DNA of 64,000 bases from Sediminispirochaeta bajacaliforniensis DSM 16054 (GTDB lineage: Bacteria; Spirochaetota; Spirochaetia; DSM-16054; Sediminispirochaetaceae). Position numbers and translations under genes: made by a program. The stretch covers positions 1-64,000 of the forward strand of contig NZ_KB899407.1 of the NCBI RefSeq assembly GCF_000378205.1, given 5' to 3'. Positions 52,755 through 61,864 of the stretch are shown piece after piece. How positions within the stretch are numbered: position 1 is the stretch's first letter; each line of letters opens with the position of its first letter. Below the pieces are notes generated by a model, which was given only the letters and a program-made list of their open reading frames with translations, was not told where the DNA came from and ran no database searches.

Positions 52755-53879
52755 TTATTTGATCTCCACATAGGCGCCGTTTCGCACCTGATACATGGAA
52801 AATCCGATTCCGATTGCATCACCCTTTTCATCAAAGCGGATCTTCCCAAGAGGCGTTTCCACCCACTCTGTCCGCAGGGCATTGGTAACGGCATCGTAAT
52901 CGGTCGCCCCGGCAGCTTCGATGGCATTCAACACAGCCAAAGTCGCCGCATATGCATTCAAATAGAATGCTCCGGGATCTTCGCCATATGTATCCTGATG
53001 CTCCTTGATCGCCTTTTTGGCAAGGGGGTTATTGGTGGTGTCTTTGGGACCGGTTGCGTATACACCCTCGGCATATTCGCCGGCAACCTTGATAAAGGTA
53101 TCATCTTTTACACCATCATCGGAAATGAAGACGGTATCCATTCCGGCCTTTCGCATCTGACCAACAATCTTGGATGCCTCAGGGTGATACCCGCCGAAAA
53201 TGATGGCCTGGGCACCGGAGGCCTCAATCTTGTTGATAACTGCGGTGTAATCAACGGCGCCAGGAGTCACACCTTCGTAGAGCACAACCTCGGCCCGGTC
53301 ATCCTTTTCGAGAAAGCCTTTGGCAAACTCGGCAAGACCCTTTCCGTAATCGCCCTTATCGTGCAACACAGCAATCTTTGTAAAGCCAAGGGTATCAAGA
53401 GCAAAATCAACCTCAAGACGGGCCTGGGCATCGTCGGAAGCAATTGTTCTGAAAAAGTTGGGATAATCCCCGCTTTGAGTCAGCGGGGGATTCGTCGCCG
53501 ACGGAGAGATGGCAAAAATATTTGAATCTTTGTAGATACCGAGAGCGGCTTTTGTTGCTCCCGAGCAGATATGTCCGATAACACCGACAACTTTTTCACC
53601 AACCAGCTTACTTGCGGTGTTCGTCGCGACTTCAGGTTTACAAACATCATCCTCGATAACCAGTTCGACCTGGCGGCCAAGAATACCTCCATTTGCATTC
53701 GCATCTTTGACAACCAATTCGGCTGCCTTCACCGTGGGAAGACCATAAGAAGCAAGGTCGCCACTATGGGCACCAGCCACTCCGATCTTGATGGTATCAC
53801 TGTCTTTCTTCTTACAGGAAACCATTCCCAACGTAAGAAATACGATCAGCAGGATAAGAAAAATTCTACCTCTACGCAT
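52755..53879 (-). CDS. livJ: Branched-chain amino acid binding lipoprotein
   Basis: A 374-residue periplasmic binding protein (Peripla_BP_6). The signal LILLIVFLTLGMVSC ends in a Cys about residue 22, a relaxed lipobox as in spirochaetes. The mature part starts IKIGVAGAHSGDLASYGLPT and has the family's GVIGHICSGATKAALGIY and YALNAYAATLAVLNAIEAAG-like end. It heads the liv operon and delivers the substrate to LivHM. Confidence 0.9.
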   Translation of the reverse strand: MRRGRIFLILLIVFLTLGMVSCKKKDSDTIKIGVAGAHSGDLASYGLPTVKAAELVVKDANANGGILGRQVELVIEDDVCKPEVATNTASKLVGEKVVGVIGHICSGATKAALGIYKDSNIFAISPSATNPPLTQSGDYPNFFRTIASDDAQARLEVDFALDTLGFTKIAVLHDKGDYGKGLAEFAKGFLEKDDRAEVVLYEGVTPGAVDYTAVINKIEASGAQAIIFGGYHPEASKIVGQMRKAGMDTVFISDDGVKDDTFIKVAGEYAEGVYATGPKDTTNNPLAKKAIKEHQDTYGEDPGAFYLNAYAATLAVLNAIEAAGATDYDAVTNALRTEWVETPLGKIRFDEKGDAIGIGFSMYQVRNGAYVEIK

Positions 53880-54021
53880 TTCTTTCCTCCTTTTTTTTGA
53901 CCAGATTATGACATCTGAGTATAGAGAAAAATGAGATCAAGTTTCAAGCATATAAGGGGAAAAAGCTGTATATTTATTCATTTTACCCCAACTCTACCCC
54001 TGTTAACGAATATTGATGCTT

Positions 54022-54549
54022 TCAGGAACCGGTTCCATCTGCTTCCAGTCTTTTCAGTTTCGGCGCGATGACCATCCGGCAATACGGGGCAAAGGAATTA
54101 CGGGCATAATAGTCCTGATGATACGCTTCCGCAGGATGGAACTGAGAAAGCGGCAGGAGCTCGGTTACTATAGGATTTTCGTACGGCCCAAGGTCGTAAA
54201 GCTCTTGCATGGATTCCCTCGCAATAATCTGTTGGTGTGATTCTGTAAAAAAAATGACGGAGCGGTACTGGGAACCGATGTCTGCCCCTTGGCGATCGCG
54301 TGTAGTAGGATCATGAGCCTTCCAGAAAAGCTCGAGAATATCTTTCAGGGAAAGCCGATCGGCATCAAAACGGATCTCGACAACTTCGGCGTAACCCGTG
54401 GTACCGCTACACACCTTTTCATAGGTCGGTTCAGGATCACGCCCTCCGGCGTAGCCGTTCGTAACACGAAGGATCCCCTCTACACGGCGAAAGATCGCTT
54501 CCATGCACCAAAAACAGCCGCCGCCAAGAACAATAACCTCTTCCCTCAT
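54022..54549 (-). CDS. msrA: Peptide methionine-S-sulfoxide reductase MsrA
   Basis: A 175-residue repair enzyme that reduces the S form of methionine sulfoxide. The active-site GGGCFWCMEAIF is at residues 9-20, followed by GYAGG and, near 52, GYAEVVEIRFD, and the conserved RSVIFF and YHQDYY (Tyr and His). It is a stand-alone MsrA with no MsrB domain. It sits back to back with the redox chaperone Hsp33, a shared oxidative-stress theme. Confidence 0.95.
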   Translation of the reverse strand: MREEVIVLGGGCFWCMEAIFRRVEGILRVTNGYAGGRDPEPTYEKVCSGTTGYAEVVEIRFDADRLSLKDILELFWKAHDPTTRDRQGADIGSQYRSVIFFTESHQQIIARESMQELYDLGPYENPIVTELLPLSQFHPAEAYHQDYYARNSFAPYCRMVIAPKLKRLEADGTGS

Positions 54550-54621
54550 ATTCTTCCTCCTGTAAATACTATACTAAAATACTAAGTTATATGGCTGTTG
54601 ACAAATACCCGTCCCCTCTTC

Positions 54622-55560
54622 ATGATCGAGGTCATGATCGAAAAACCTATTGCAGGAAAAACGTTATCGGAACACCTCAATCAGCTTTCTAAGGATACCC
54701 TTGATATATTCCTTCTGGAAGATGGCACGCTTCGTGGAGCCATCGCACATGGCAGTATGATGGTGAATCAAATGCGGGCCAACCACGACCTTGGGGTTCT
54801 GGAAAGCTATGTACTCGGTCAAGCCTACCTTGCGGCAGGATTACTCTCCTCCGCTGTAAAGGGAAACGACAGGCTGATCCTTTCTATTGAATGCGGTGGT
54901 CCCATCAAAGGGCTGAGTGTGGAAACCGACGCAAAGGCACAAGTCAGGGGGTATCTTGCTCAGGTTCCCATCCCTGTGGAGAAACCCCTGGAAAATTTTG
55001 ATCTATCACCCTTTTTCGGCCCTGGTTTTCTGAAAATCACAAAGCAGCTGGAACATGCGAAAAGGCCCTTCCCGGGGCAGATCATGCTGCGAAGCGGGAA
55101 TCTTGCCGAAGATTTGGCCTGGTACTATCTCGAATCGGAACAGACGAAGAGTTTCTTTTCATTGAGCATCCAGTTCGACAACAAAGGGGATATTATCGGC
55201 GCCGGGGGCCTTTTCCTTCAAGAACTTCCCGGAGCCAAAGCCGAGGCACTGGCAAAGGTACAGAAGACGGCCCTCGCCATGCCGTCGCTCGGAACCGCTT
55301 TTTCAGAGGGAGCAAGCGGTTCCGAGCTTGTCAATCGGACAATGGGAAAGCATTCGCCCCAAATCCTTGGCAGTCGTCCTCTTCGTTTTTTCTGTAGCTG
55401 CTCGAAAGAACGGTTCGGAGCTTTTCTTGCCGGCATGCAGGGACTCCAGCAGGAAGAGATTCTTAAAGATTCTGATTTTCCCCTTCGGGTTGAATGCCAT
55501 AACTGCGGTTCGGTCTATGAGTTCAGCAGAGTAGAATGTGAAGAGCTGTTTTCGAATTAA
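54622..55560 (+). CDS. hslO: Redox-regulated chaperone Hsp33
   Basis: A 312-residue chaperone that is activated by oxidants and heat. The C-terminal zinc site has all four cysteines: FFCSCSKER (CxC) and VECHNCGSVYEF (CxxC), about residues 255-297. The N-terminal half shows QAYLAAGLLSS and IECGGPIKGLSVE of the family. Start choice: the frame opens with TTG at 54598, but the ATG at 54622 fits the family N-terminus better. It is divergent from msrA. Confidence 0.92.
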   Translation: MIEVMIEKPIAGKTLSEHLNQLSKDTLDIFLLEDGTLRGAIAHGSMMVNQMRANHDLGVLESYVLGQAYLAAGLLSSAVKGNDRLILSIECGGPIKGLSVETDAKAQVRGYLAQVPIPVEKPLENFDLSPFFGPGFLKITKQLEHAKRPFPGQIMLRSGNLAEDLAWYYLESEQTKSFFSLSIQFDNKGDIIGAGGLFLQELPGAKAEALAKVQKTALAMPSLGTAFSEGASGSELVNRTMGKHSPQILGSRPLRFFCSCSKERFGAFLAGMQGLQQEEILKDSDFPLRVECHNCGSVYEFSRVECEELFSN

Positions 55561-55692
55561 TTCGGGCCCCGATCACCACTTCGATATCCGGGTTGTCACT
55601 CTCGGCAAGAAATCGGACATGGGAGAATTCCGATCGTATCTTCTCCAAGTTGGATGTCCATATGGAATTGAGTTTCTGATAAAAGAAGATAT

Positions 55693-56931
55693 TCATGCTG
55701 CCCTCCTTTTTACTCCGGTGCGGAGATATAAAAGATAATAACCGGTGGCAACGATCAAAGAGGCGCCGGCCACGAAGAGCCAGAAAGAAGAAAACAAGAC
55801 GTGAGCAAGAAAAAATCCGGCCACCGGAGGCCCCAGCATATTGCCGATACCGAAGGAGAGGTTCATAGTGCCGTTAAACCTTCCTCTATGAGTAAGCGGA
55901 GTGTTCGAGGCGACAAAGACCTGGTAGTTTGTAACGACCAGAATCTCTCCAACGGTCCAGATACATGTCGAAAGGAAAAAGAAACCAAAGGAAGTGAAAG
56001 CAGAAACAAAGGCAAGCATGCCGAAACCGGTAAGGTAGCAAAGCGCGCCTAACCCCATGTTGAAGGAAGCCGGAAACCGAGCCGTTGCCCCCAGCACAAG
56101 CGTCGTTGCCACCAGGACCGTCACCGCATTGAAACTCATAAGCAAGCCGAATTGGGCAGCCCCTGCACCGCCAAACAAAGAATCGAGGTACAGAGGTAAG
56201 GCAAAAGAGTGCTGAGAATAGATGAGATTAATACACACACCGAGCAAGGCAAAAACCAAGAGTTGCGGGCGCCGGAGCAAAATAGACAAAAAGGTACCAC
56301 GTTCCGGCCGTTCAAGATCCTCTATATCCGGTGTATTGCCTGAGGAGGCATATCCCGCATGTGGTATGGTCTCCGGTACAAGGGAAAAAACAACTGCCAT
56401 TGCAATAAGGGTACTTACGGCATCGCCGATAAAAATCCACCGAATATAGTGATGGAAAAGAAAACCGGCTATCATAGGTCCGACGGCCACCCCTATATTT
56501 GTTCCCAGGTATAAGAGACCATAGGCACTCTGCCTCCTGTCGGCCTCGGTAATATCTGCTACCACGGCGTTCACCGCAGGTCGAATCGCTCCCATAAAGA
56601 AGGTTCCTGCGATTAGAAGCCAGGGAATATAGGTGCCAGTCGGAAGAAAACCGCAGCTCCCAATCAAAAGAGCAGAAGCGAGCTGAGAAGTCAAGATGAT
56701 ACGCCGACGACCATAGCTATCCACGAAATGCCCTGCAGCAAAGGCCCCAACGGAAGATGCCATTGCCGAGAGCATGACAAAGGTACCGGAAAGTGCAGTA
56801 GGCAGGCCGAGGGCCCGAGTCAGATAGAGGGTGAGAAAAGTCCGCACGAAATCACCCATTCGGTTGACGATTCTCGCACCAAAAAGGGCGTAGACGGAAC
56901 GCGGTAAGCCCCGGTATAGGTTTAAAAACAT
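55693..56931 (-). CDS. MFS transporter (drug-efflux-like)
   Basis: A 412-residue carrier with 12 predicted spans. The A-motif is FAAGHFVDSYGRRRIILTSQ (about 59-78), and DITEADRRQSAYGLLYLGTN near 125 is typical of the multidrug/MdtH-like branch. It probably exports small molecules; no substrate can be named. It begins ten bases from the opposed leader of the HAD gene. Confidence 0.85.
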   Translation of the reverse strand: MFLNLYRGLPRSVYALFGARIVNRMGDFVRTFLTLYLTRALGLPTALSGTFVMLSAMASSVGAFAAGHFVDSYGRRRIILTSQLASALLIGSCGFLPTGTYIPWLLIAGTFFMGAIRPAVNAVVADITEADRRQSAYGLLYLGTNIGVAVGPMIAGFLFHHYIRWIFIGDAVSTLIAMAVVFSLVPETIPHAGYASSGNTPDIEDLERPERGTFLSILLRRPQLLVFALLGVCINLIYSQHSFALPLYLDSLFGGAGAAQFGLLMSFNAVTVLVATTLVLGATARFPASFNMGLGALCYLTGFGMLAFVSAFTSFGFFFLSTCIWTVGEILVVTNYQVFVASNTPLTHRGRFNGTMNLSFGIGNMLGPPVAGFFLAHVLFSSFWLFVAGASLIVATGYYLLYLRTGVKRRAA

Positions 56932-56994
56932 TGCCTATTATTGACAGATCTCCGGGGCTGTTACAAGCAGGAGACGATTGGTATACTGCCATAC

Positions 56995-57819
56995 ATGAAT
57001 GAACAATCAACGGTTCGCCTTCTCGCGGTCGACCTCGACGATACACTGTTACGAGAAGATCTGACCATTAGCGACGACAACAAACAGGCTCTTATTAAAG
57101 CTGAAGAGGCAGGAGTTACGGTACTGCTTGCATCGGGCAGAGTGTTCGAGGCAATGCATCACTATGCAGATGAATTGGGTATGACAGCCCGCCCCGGATA
57201 TCTTATCAGCAACAACGGCGGAACCATCACCAGAAGTGCTACGGGAGAATTGGTATCTCGTAAGACAATAGAACCCGGCCTTGCACAACAAATCTATGAG
57301 GCTGTCAAGACAAGAAGTTTTCCGACCGAAATTTACCGGGGTAGATCTGTCTACGTCGACAGAGACAATAGCTGGACGGACATCGACTGCTCCTTATCTG
57401 GTTTGACAAAAAAAATAGTACCGGATTTTGCAAAGACATTGGCCGAAGAGCCTCCGGTAAAGATAGTGGTTCCAGGGGATCCCGAAGCACTCGAAACGGT
57501 ACAGGCAGAACTTACCGAGATGTTCGGTGATACCCTAACGATTTTTACCTCAAAACCTTTTTTCCTCGAAATGCTGCCAAAGGATGCGGATAAGGGCCAG
57601 GCCCTTGCCTATCTTGCACAAAGTCTGGGAATTGCCAGGGAGGAGGTCATGGCTATCGGCGATTCGTGTAACGACCTGGCAATGATTCAATGGGCAGGTA
57701 TCGGTGTTGCCATGGTGAATGGAAACGAAGCAGTAAAAGCAGAGGCCACCTACGTTACCAGCAGAACAAATGAAGAAAACGGGGTTGCCGAAGCAGTTGA
57801 ACATTTTATTTTACACTGA
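56995..57819 (+). CDS. Cof-type HAD-superfamily phosphatase
   Basis: A 274-residue phosphatase. Motif I is VDLDDTLLRED (about 10-20), motif II SGRVFEAMHHY with the preceding Ser, motif III Lys in DADKGQALAYL and motif IV GDSCNDLAMIQWAG (about 218-231). The C2B-type cap (80-190) places it with Cof/YbiV enzymes that hydrolyse sugar phosphates, FMN or PLP. The start at 56995 is used because MNEQSTVRLLAVDLD fits the family; an upstream TTG is less likely. Confidence 0.9.
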   Translation: MNEQSTVRLLAVDLDDTLLREDLTISDDNKQALIKAEEAGVTVLLASGRVFEAMHHYADELGMTARPGYLISNNGGTITRSATGELVSRKTIEPGLAQQIYEAVKTRSFPTEIYRGRSVYVDRDNSWTDIDCSLSGLTKKIVPDFAKTLAEEPPVKIVVPGDPEALETVQAELTEMFGDTLTIFTSKPFFLEMLPKDADKGQALAYLAQSLGIAREEVMAIGDSCNDLAMIQWAGIGVAMVNGNEAVKAEATYVTSRTNEENGVAEAVEHFILH

Positions 57820-57840
57820 TATCCACAATTCCGGTCGCAA

Positions 57841-57872
57841 CGTATAATCACTACTATAGTAGTGATTATACG
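57841..57872. promoter_or_regulatory. Perfect 32-bp palindrome upstream of trmB-like gene
   Basis: The half-site CGTATAATCACTACTA is followed by its exact reverse complement. It contains TACTATAGTA at the centre and TATAAT on both strands. It stands 22 bp after the HAD gene and 61 bp before the TrmB-type regulator. An autoregulatory operator is the best reading. Confidence 0.7.
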
Positions 57873-57933
57873 AAGAAAGGATTTCTTGACACCATCCCCG
57901 CTGAAATACTATAACTCAGACCAGGAGAACACC

Positions 57934-58734
57934 ATGAAATCTGATATTGAAGAGACTCTTTCCTATTTCAAGGAGATGGGATTCACCGAATATGAAGCAA
58001 AAGTCTATCTTTCACTGTTGGCAGAACATCCGGCAAGTGCCTATACCATCAGCCAGAATTCAGGGGTACCGCACAGCCGTGTCTACGATGTCACCCGCAG
58101 ACTGATAAAGCAGGGGCTTGCGGCAAGCAGCGGGACAAAGCCGGAACTCTTCAGTCCCCTTTCTCCCGGAGAACTCATTGAAAAGCTGAGGCGTGAGTAT
58201 GAAGTGTTCACCGACGAGCTTGAAAAGCGGCTTACTTCAGGGAATTTCGTTTCAGATTTTGATCCGGTTTGGAATCTTCCCAATCAGTCGAAGGCAATAG
58301 AGCTTGCAAAGGATCTGATCGGTCGAGCAAAATCGACAATTTACATCGGTATCTGGCAGGAAGAACTGGGGACACTCGAAAAGGCATTGCACAAAGCGGA
58401 AAAACGGGGCATCAAGGTCTTCATGCTGCTATACGGTGAGAAAAAACCGAATTTTGGAGAGGTTTATCTCCACGAAACCGAAAATATGGACTCTTATTCG
58501 GAACTGGGCCACACTCTGGACTGCACCGTAGACTCAACCTGGTGCATCACCGGCACACTCGGAGGACAACTCCCCTGCCAAATTGTCTGGACGAAAAACA
58601 GGGGACTTGTCCAGTCGATCCAGAGTTATATCTCTCACGACTTCTATCTTGCAGAGGTAACCCACCATTTCGGCGATCAGATGGACCGGCTTTTCGGAAA
58701 AAATCTCACCAGACTCAGGAAGAAATTCTCCTAA
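57934..58734 (+). CDS. TrmB-family transcriptional regulator
   Basis: A 266-residue regulator. The N-terminal winged helix is typical of TrmB (MGFTEYEAKVYLSLLAEHPA, about 15-34; SGVPHSRVYDVTRRLIKQGL, about 45-64). The C-terminal domain (120-260) has a PLD-like fold with AKSTIYIGIWQEEL and KRGIKVFMLLYGEK, the effector part that binds sugars in archaeal members. AGGAG precedes the ATG at 57934. A perfect palindrome in its leader is a likely binding site. Target genes are not evident. Confidence 0.87.
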   Translation: MKSDIEETLSYFKEMGFTEYEAKVYLSLLAEHPASAYTISQNSGVPHSRVYDVTRRLIKQGLAASSGTKPELFSPLSPGELIEKLRREYEVFTDELEKRLTSGNFVSDFDPVWNLPNQSKAIELAKDLIGRAKSTIYIGIWQEELGTLEKALHKAEKRGIKVFMLLYGEKKPNFGEVYLHETENMDSYSELGHTLDCTVDSTWCITGTLGGQLPCQIVWTKNRGLVQSIQSYISHDFYLAEVTHHFGDQMDRLFGKNLTRLRKKFS

Positions 58735-59033
58735 TACCTATCCCGACGTTTCTTTCTCGCAAGAGAAAAGCCTCCGAATCCTCCGAGAATTGCCGCATAA
58801 AAACCAAAATCATACCAGAAACCGGTGTTGTTCGGCTCGTAGATAGCAATCCGATCCTTGAAAATCGAAATAACCAGGGAAATCGGGGCGATCCAACCGT
58901 GCCATATCCCCGAAAAAATACCTGCAGGTCTATCGGCGCTATAACTTCCGTCTCCCGGCAAACAACCGGTCAGCAGCAGGGCCGCAATGGCAACAAGCAG
59001 GAAAAGCTTAATGGACCCCGTCGTCACACGCAT
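58731..59033 (-). CDS. Small membrane lipoprotein, hypothetical
   Basis: A 100-residue protein. The signal FLLVAIAALLLTGCLPGD carries a good lipobox (LTGC, Cys about 24). The mature part has one or two hydrophobic stretches (GWIAPISLVISIF, FYAAILGGFGGFSLA) and a basic tail RKKRRDRY. This resembles small inner-membrane lipoproteins of unknown role found in several bacterial groups. GTTGAGG lies before the ATG. It overlaps the zinc-ribbon gene by 26 bp and the stop of the TrmB gene by 4 bp. Confidence 0.7.
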   Translation of the reverse strand: MRVTTGSIKLFLLVAIAALLLTGCLPGDGSYSADRPAGIFSGIWHGWIAPISLVISIFKDRIAIYEPNNTGFWYDFGFYAAILGGFGGFSLARKKRRDRY

Positions 59034-59196
59034 CCTCAACCTCCCATGAACGAGCGCTCTCCGGATTCGAGGCTTTGGTACACTCATCCAAAGGGATTTC
59101 TTTCATTGCTTTTCCACAGCATTCCGGAATCGTATCAACATCATCAACAATCACTTCATTACCGCAATCTTCACACTGATATGCCTTTTGTCCCAT
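59008..59196 (-). CDS. Small zinc-ribbon/rubredoxin-like protein
   Basis: A 62-residue cytoplasmic protein. YQCEDCGNEVIVDD and IPECCGKAMKEIP give a Cys4 metal site (C-x2-C and C-C) like the N-terminal domain of desulfoferrodoxin. It may bind iron and carry electrons, or zinc. The start at 59196 has GGGAGG upstream; earlier codons lack one. It is cotranscribed with the small lipoprotein. Confidence 0.75.
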   Translation of the reverse strand: MGQKAYQCEDCGNEVIVDDVDTIPECCGKAMKEIPLDECTKASNPESARSWEVEDACDDGVH

Positions 59197-59288
59197 ATAG
59201 GCACCTCCCGACACATTGATATCTGTAGTAAAAATAGTAAAATAAAGCGAAGAAATCAAATGTGATATCAGCAACAGCAGGAGGAGTG

Positions 59289-60452
59289 ATGCGTATCATT
59301 GGCCGAATTGCAGCTATTTTCACTGCACTTGTCCTCATCAACGGAGCGACCATCATCCTGACAGAGTACGGTCATGAAGATTCACATCTTCCACCGCCAC
59401 AGGAGGTGGTGATCCCACCGGAACGTATCGACCTTCTTTTCGCCGGAGATCTTATGGCACATGATGTCAATTTCAACATGGCAGATTACACCGACATCTA
59501 TCAAGAAATGAAGCCGACCATTGAACATGCCGATCTGGCCTTTATAAATCTCGAAACGCCTGTGTATGAAAAAGTCCCCTATACAAGCTTTCCAAGGTTT
59601 AATGTTCATCAAGATTACGTACAGGCGGCCGTGGATGCCGGTTTCGATATCTTTGCCCTGGCAAATAATCACAGTGCCGACCAAGAAGCCCCTGGCATAA
59701 TCGCGACTCTCGAACTCATGCGAAAGTTGGCCGCGGAAGAGGGTATTGCCTACTCAGGCCTCAGAATGCATCAACGTTCACCTATCACCCCCACCACGGT
59801 TAAGGCTGGTAATTGGAGCATCGGTTTTATCAGTATCACAAGCTTTATCAATGTATGGAGCGGCCACGAACTGATTTACCTGACCGATTATTACCGAAAT
59901 GAGGCCCTAAGAAAAGAGTTCCTGGACTATATTCGTACCATAAAACCTCTCTATCAAATCCTTGTCATTGCTGTACACGATGGAGCCGAATACAGTAACA
60001 CCCCTCTCGAACGAAAAAAGGTGTTTTTCAGGGAGCTTGCCGAAGCGGGAGCGGATGTGGTCTGGGGCAACCACAGTCATGTGCTCCAGCCCTGGGAACG
60101 CTTTACGAAAATAGATGGGACCTCGGCAGTTCTCATCTATTCCATGGGCAATTTCATCAGCGGGCAAACTTGGAATATCGACCCGGCCGACTATAAAAAT
60201 GAGAAAAATGCGACAGGAGATTCCTGTCTCCTGAATATCACCTTTACAAAAGAGCCGGGGAAGAGGGCAATTTCCCGGAGCATAACCCCGTATCTTGCCT
60301 TTAACTATCGGGATCCTGTAAAGGGTATGATAGTTCGTCCCTACGATAAGATCATCGGTGACGAAGGTGTTCCGAAAGCGTGGAAAGATTTTTACCGGGA
60401 ACGGAAGCGGCTTCTTTCGTGGTTCCTTCGCCCTGATCAGCCCTCGTCGTGA
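59289..60452 (+). CDS. CapA-family extracellular metallophosphoesterase
   Basis: A 387-residue protein with an N-terminal membrane anchor or signal (IGRIAAIFTALVLINGATII). The CapA/PGA_cap domain shows LLFAGDLMAHDVN (about 46-58), FINLETPVY, ALANNHSADQ and VIAVHDGAEY, VWGNHSHVLQPWE, with the Asp, Asn and His of the calcineurin-like fold. CapA proteins work in poly-gamma-glutamate or surface polymer export, but isolated members have other, undefined roles. No cap synthase genes are near. GGAGGAGTG precedes the ATG. Confidence 0.85.
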   Translation: MRIIGRIAAIFTALVLINGATIILTEYGHEDSHLPPPQEVVIPPERIDLLFAGDLMAHDVNFNMADYTDIYQEMKPTIEHADLAFINLETPVYEKVPYTSFPRFNVHQDYVQAAVDAGFDIFALANNHSADQEAPGIIATLELMRKLAAEEGIAYSGLRMHQRSPITPTTVKAGNWSIGFISITSFINVWSGHELIYLTDYYRNEALRKEFLDYIRTIKPLYQILVIAVHDGAEYSNTPLERKKVFFRELAEAGADVVWGNHSHVLQPWERFTKIDGTSAVLIYSMGNFISGQTWNIDPADYKNEKNATGDSCLLNITFTKEPGKRAISRSITPYLAFNYRDPVKGMIVRPYDKIIGDEGVPKAWKDFYRERKRLLSWFLRPDQPSS

Positions 60453-61864
60453 TACTGCTCGAAACGGCTTTCTTCTTCATCAAAATAGAGTGAACACATT
60501 CCGGGCAGGGCCTTTTCGAAAAATTCACCGGGTATCCGTCCGATATAACGAGGCGAGGCATCTGATATCTCATCATCGAATTCAAAGGTATCAATGTGAT
60601 TCAGGAGAAAATCCCGCCGTCGGTTCACCAGCTTCTGCGCTTCGGATAGGTCAAACGACATCTTGTCCACGAGTTCGGCTTTTATCTGAGTAAGCTTGCA
60701 TCGTCCCGTAAAACTTTCCCAGAAAAAGCGCCAGTAAAGCAAAAGCTCTTCGGGAGCCCCTTCTTCAAGGCTAAGAGATGCACGAATTCCAGCCCAGACC
60801 TTGCGATACTTGCGGAAATGAGCATCGTACAGCTCTTTTTCCAGGGGCTGTCTATAACCATAATGAAGACGGAAAAGGGTACGATAATAGAAGTTCAGCT
60901 CATATTGATTAAATTGATCACACTGATAACTTTTCATCTCCCAGAAATCGATCAATTCGTTCCGGGCTCCCTCGGAAAGTGAAAGGAAAAAGCGCCACTC
61001 TTCCTGGGTAAATAACCGATCATAGCGGTAGTGCCAACTACTATGTCCATCCTCAAAAAAAGTGGCCCATCCATCTCCCTGCAAGCCAACGAGGGAAAAA
61101 TGAACCGAGATAAAGGGATGGGTAAGCTCCATTTTCTTCTCATCGGCAAAAGCAAAAACATCCTCCCATTCGGGAAGGGGATAATAGCCGGCATCGATAC
61201 ATTCGGGAAACAAAAGATTCTCGTGAGAGAATAGTTCGTCGTCGTTCAGCTGAACAGGGAAAATATTGCGTCGCTCCGATTCTCGGATAATGCGCATCGC
61301 CCACGTCCTGTTCCACCCGTCGCTTTCAGCCTCTACAACAGTGTTAGCAAATTCCTTTGCGCGGGGAAACTCTCCCAACTCCCTGTGAACCTCCGCAAGC
61401 ATGAGCAGGTCCCGGTTGAGATCCAGTAGATCGGCCAAACGCTCCAAATTGTCATGGCTTTCCACAGTGGCGGGATCTTTTCGGTAACGATCCTGCCGAA
61501 GCGTATGATTGTAGCCCCACATGAGACGAATACGCAAAAGGATCTCACGCTCTTTGGACCAGGATTGCTTTAGGACAGAATGATAGGCTTCAACGTCGAG
61601 ACCATCCGAGACGGGAATAACCTTATGCTCACCAGGCTCTGTTCCAAAGGGCAGCTCAACAAGCGGTTCAGCATCCTCAATAAAAAACCAGGTATGGCAC
61701 CATTCACACCAAGCCACAAGGGGAGGAATCGGCATCATGGGAGCATCGTTCCATCCATCTGACCAATAGCGGGCATCAAGACTATTTTCCGAACCAACGG
61801 AATTTCTGATGTAGATATTCCTGCAGCCGGGACAACGAATAAGAAGATCGGGGCCGAAGGTCAT
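60437..61864 (-). CDS. Hypothetical protein with N-terminal zinc ribbon
   Basis: A 475-residue soluble protein. Two Cys pairs, IRCPGCRNIY (about 8-17) and AWCEWCHTWF (about 51-60), make a likely zinc ribbon. A helical region with TPR-like character follows (about 100-230, LLDLNRDLLMLAEVHRELG), and the rest is rich in aromatic and acidic residues. No family is recognised. It overlaps the TPR gene by four bases, so the two products probably act together. Confidence 0.6.
   Translation of the reverse strand: MTFGPDLLIRCPGCRNIYIRNSVGSENSLDARYWSDGWNDAPMMPIPPLVAWCEWCHTWFFIEDAEPLVELPFGTEPGEHKVIPVSDGLDVEAYHSVLKQSWSKEREILLRIRLMWGYNHTLRQDRYRKDPATVESHDNLERLADLLDLNRDLLMLAEVHRELGEFPRAKEFANTVVEAESDGWNRTWAMRIIRESERRNIFPVQLNDDELFSHENLLFPECIDAGYYPLPEWEDVFAFADEKKMELTHPFISVHFSLVGLQGDGWATFFEDGHSSWHYRYDRLFTQEEWRFFLSLSEGARNELIDFWEMKSYQCDQFNQYELNFYYRTLFRLHYGYRQPLEKELYDAHFRKYRKVWAGIRASLSLEEGAPEELLLYWRFFWESFTGRCKLTQIKAELVDKMSFDLSEAQKLVNRRRDFLLNHIDTFEFDDEISDASPRYIGRIPGEFFEKALPGMCSLYFDEEESRFEQYHDEG

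Noticed and set aside
57841-57872. Terminator of the HAD phosphatase gene
   Set aside because: The stem is AT-rich with no loop and no T-run, and its place in the leader of a regulator gene fits an operator better.
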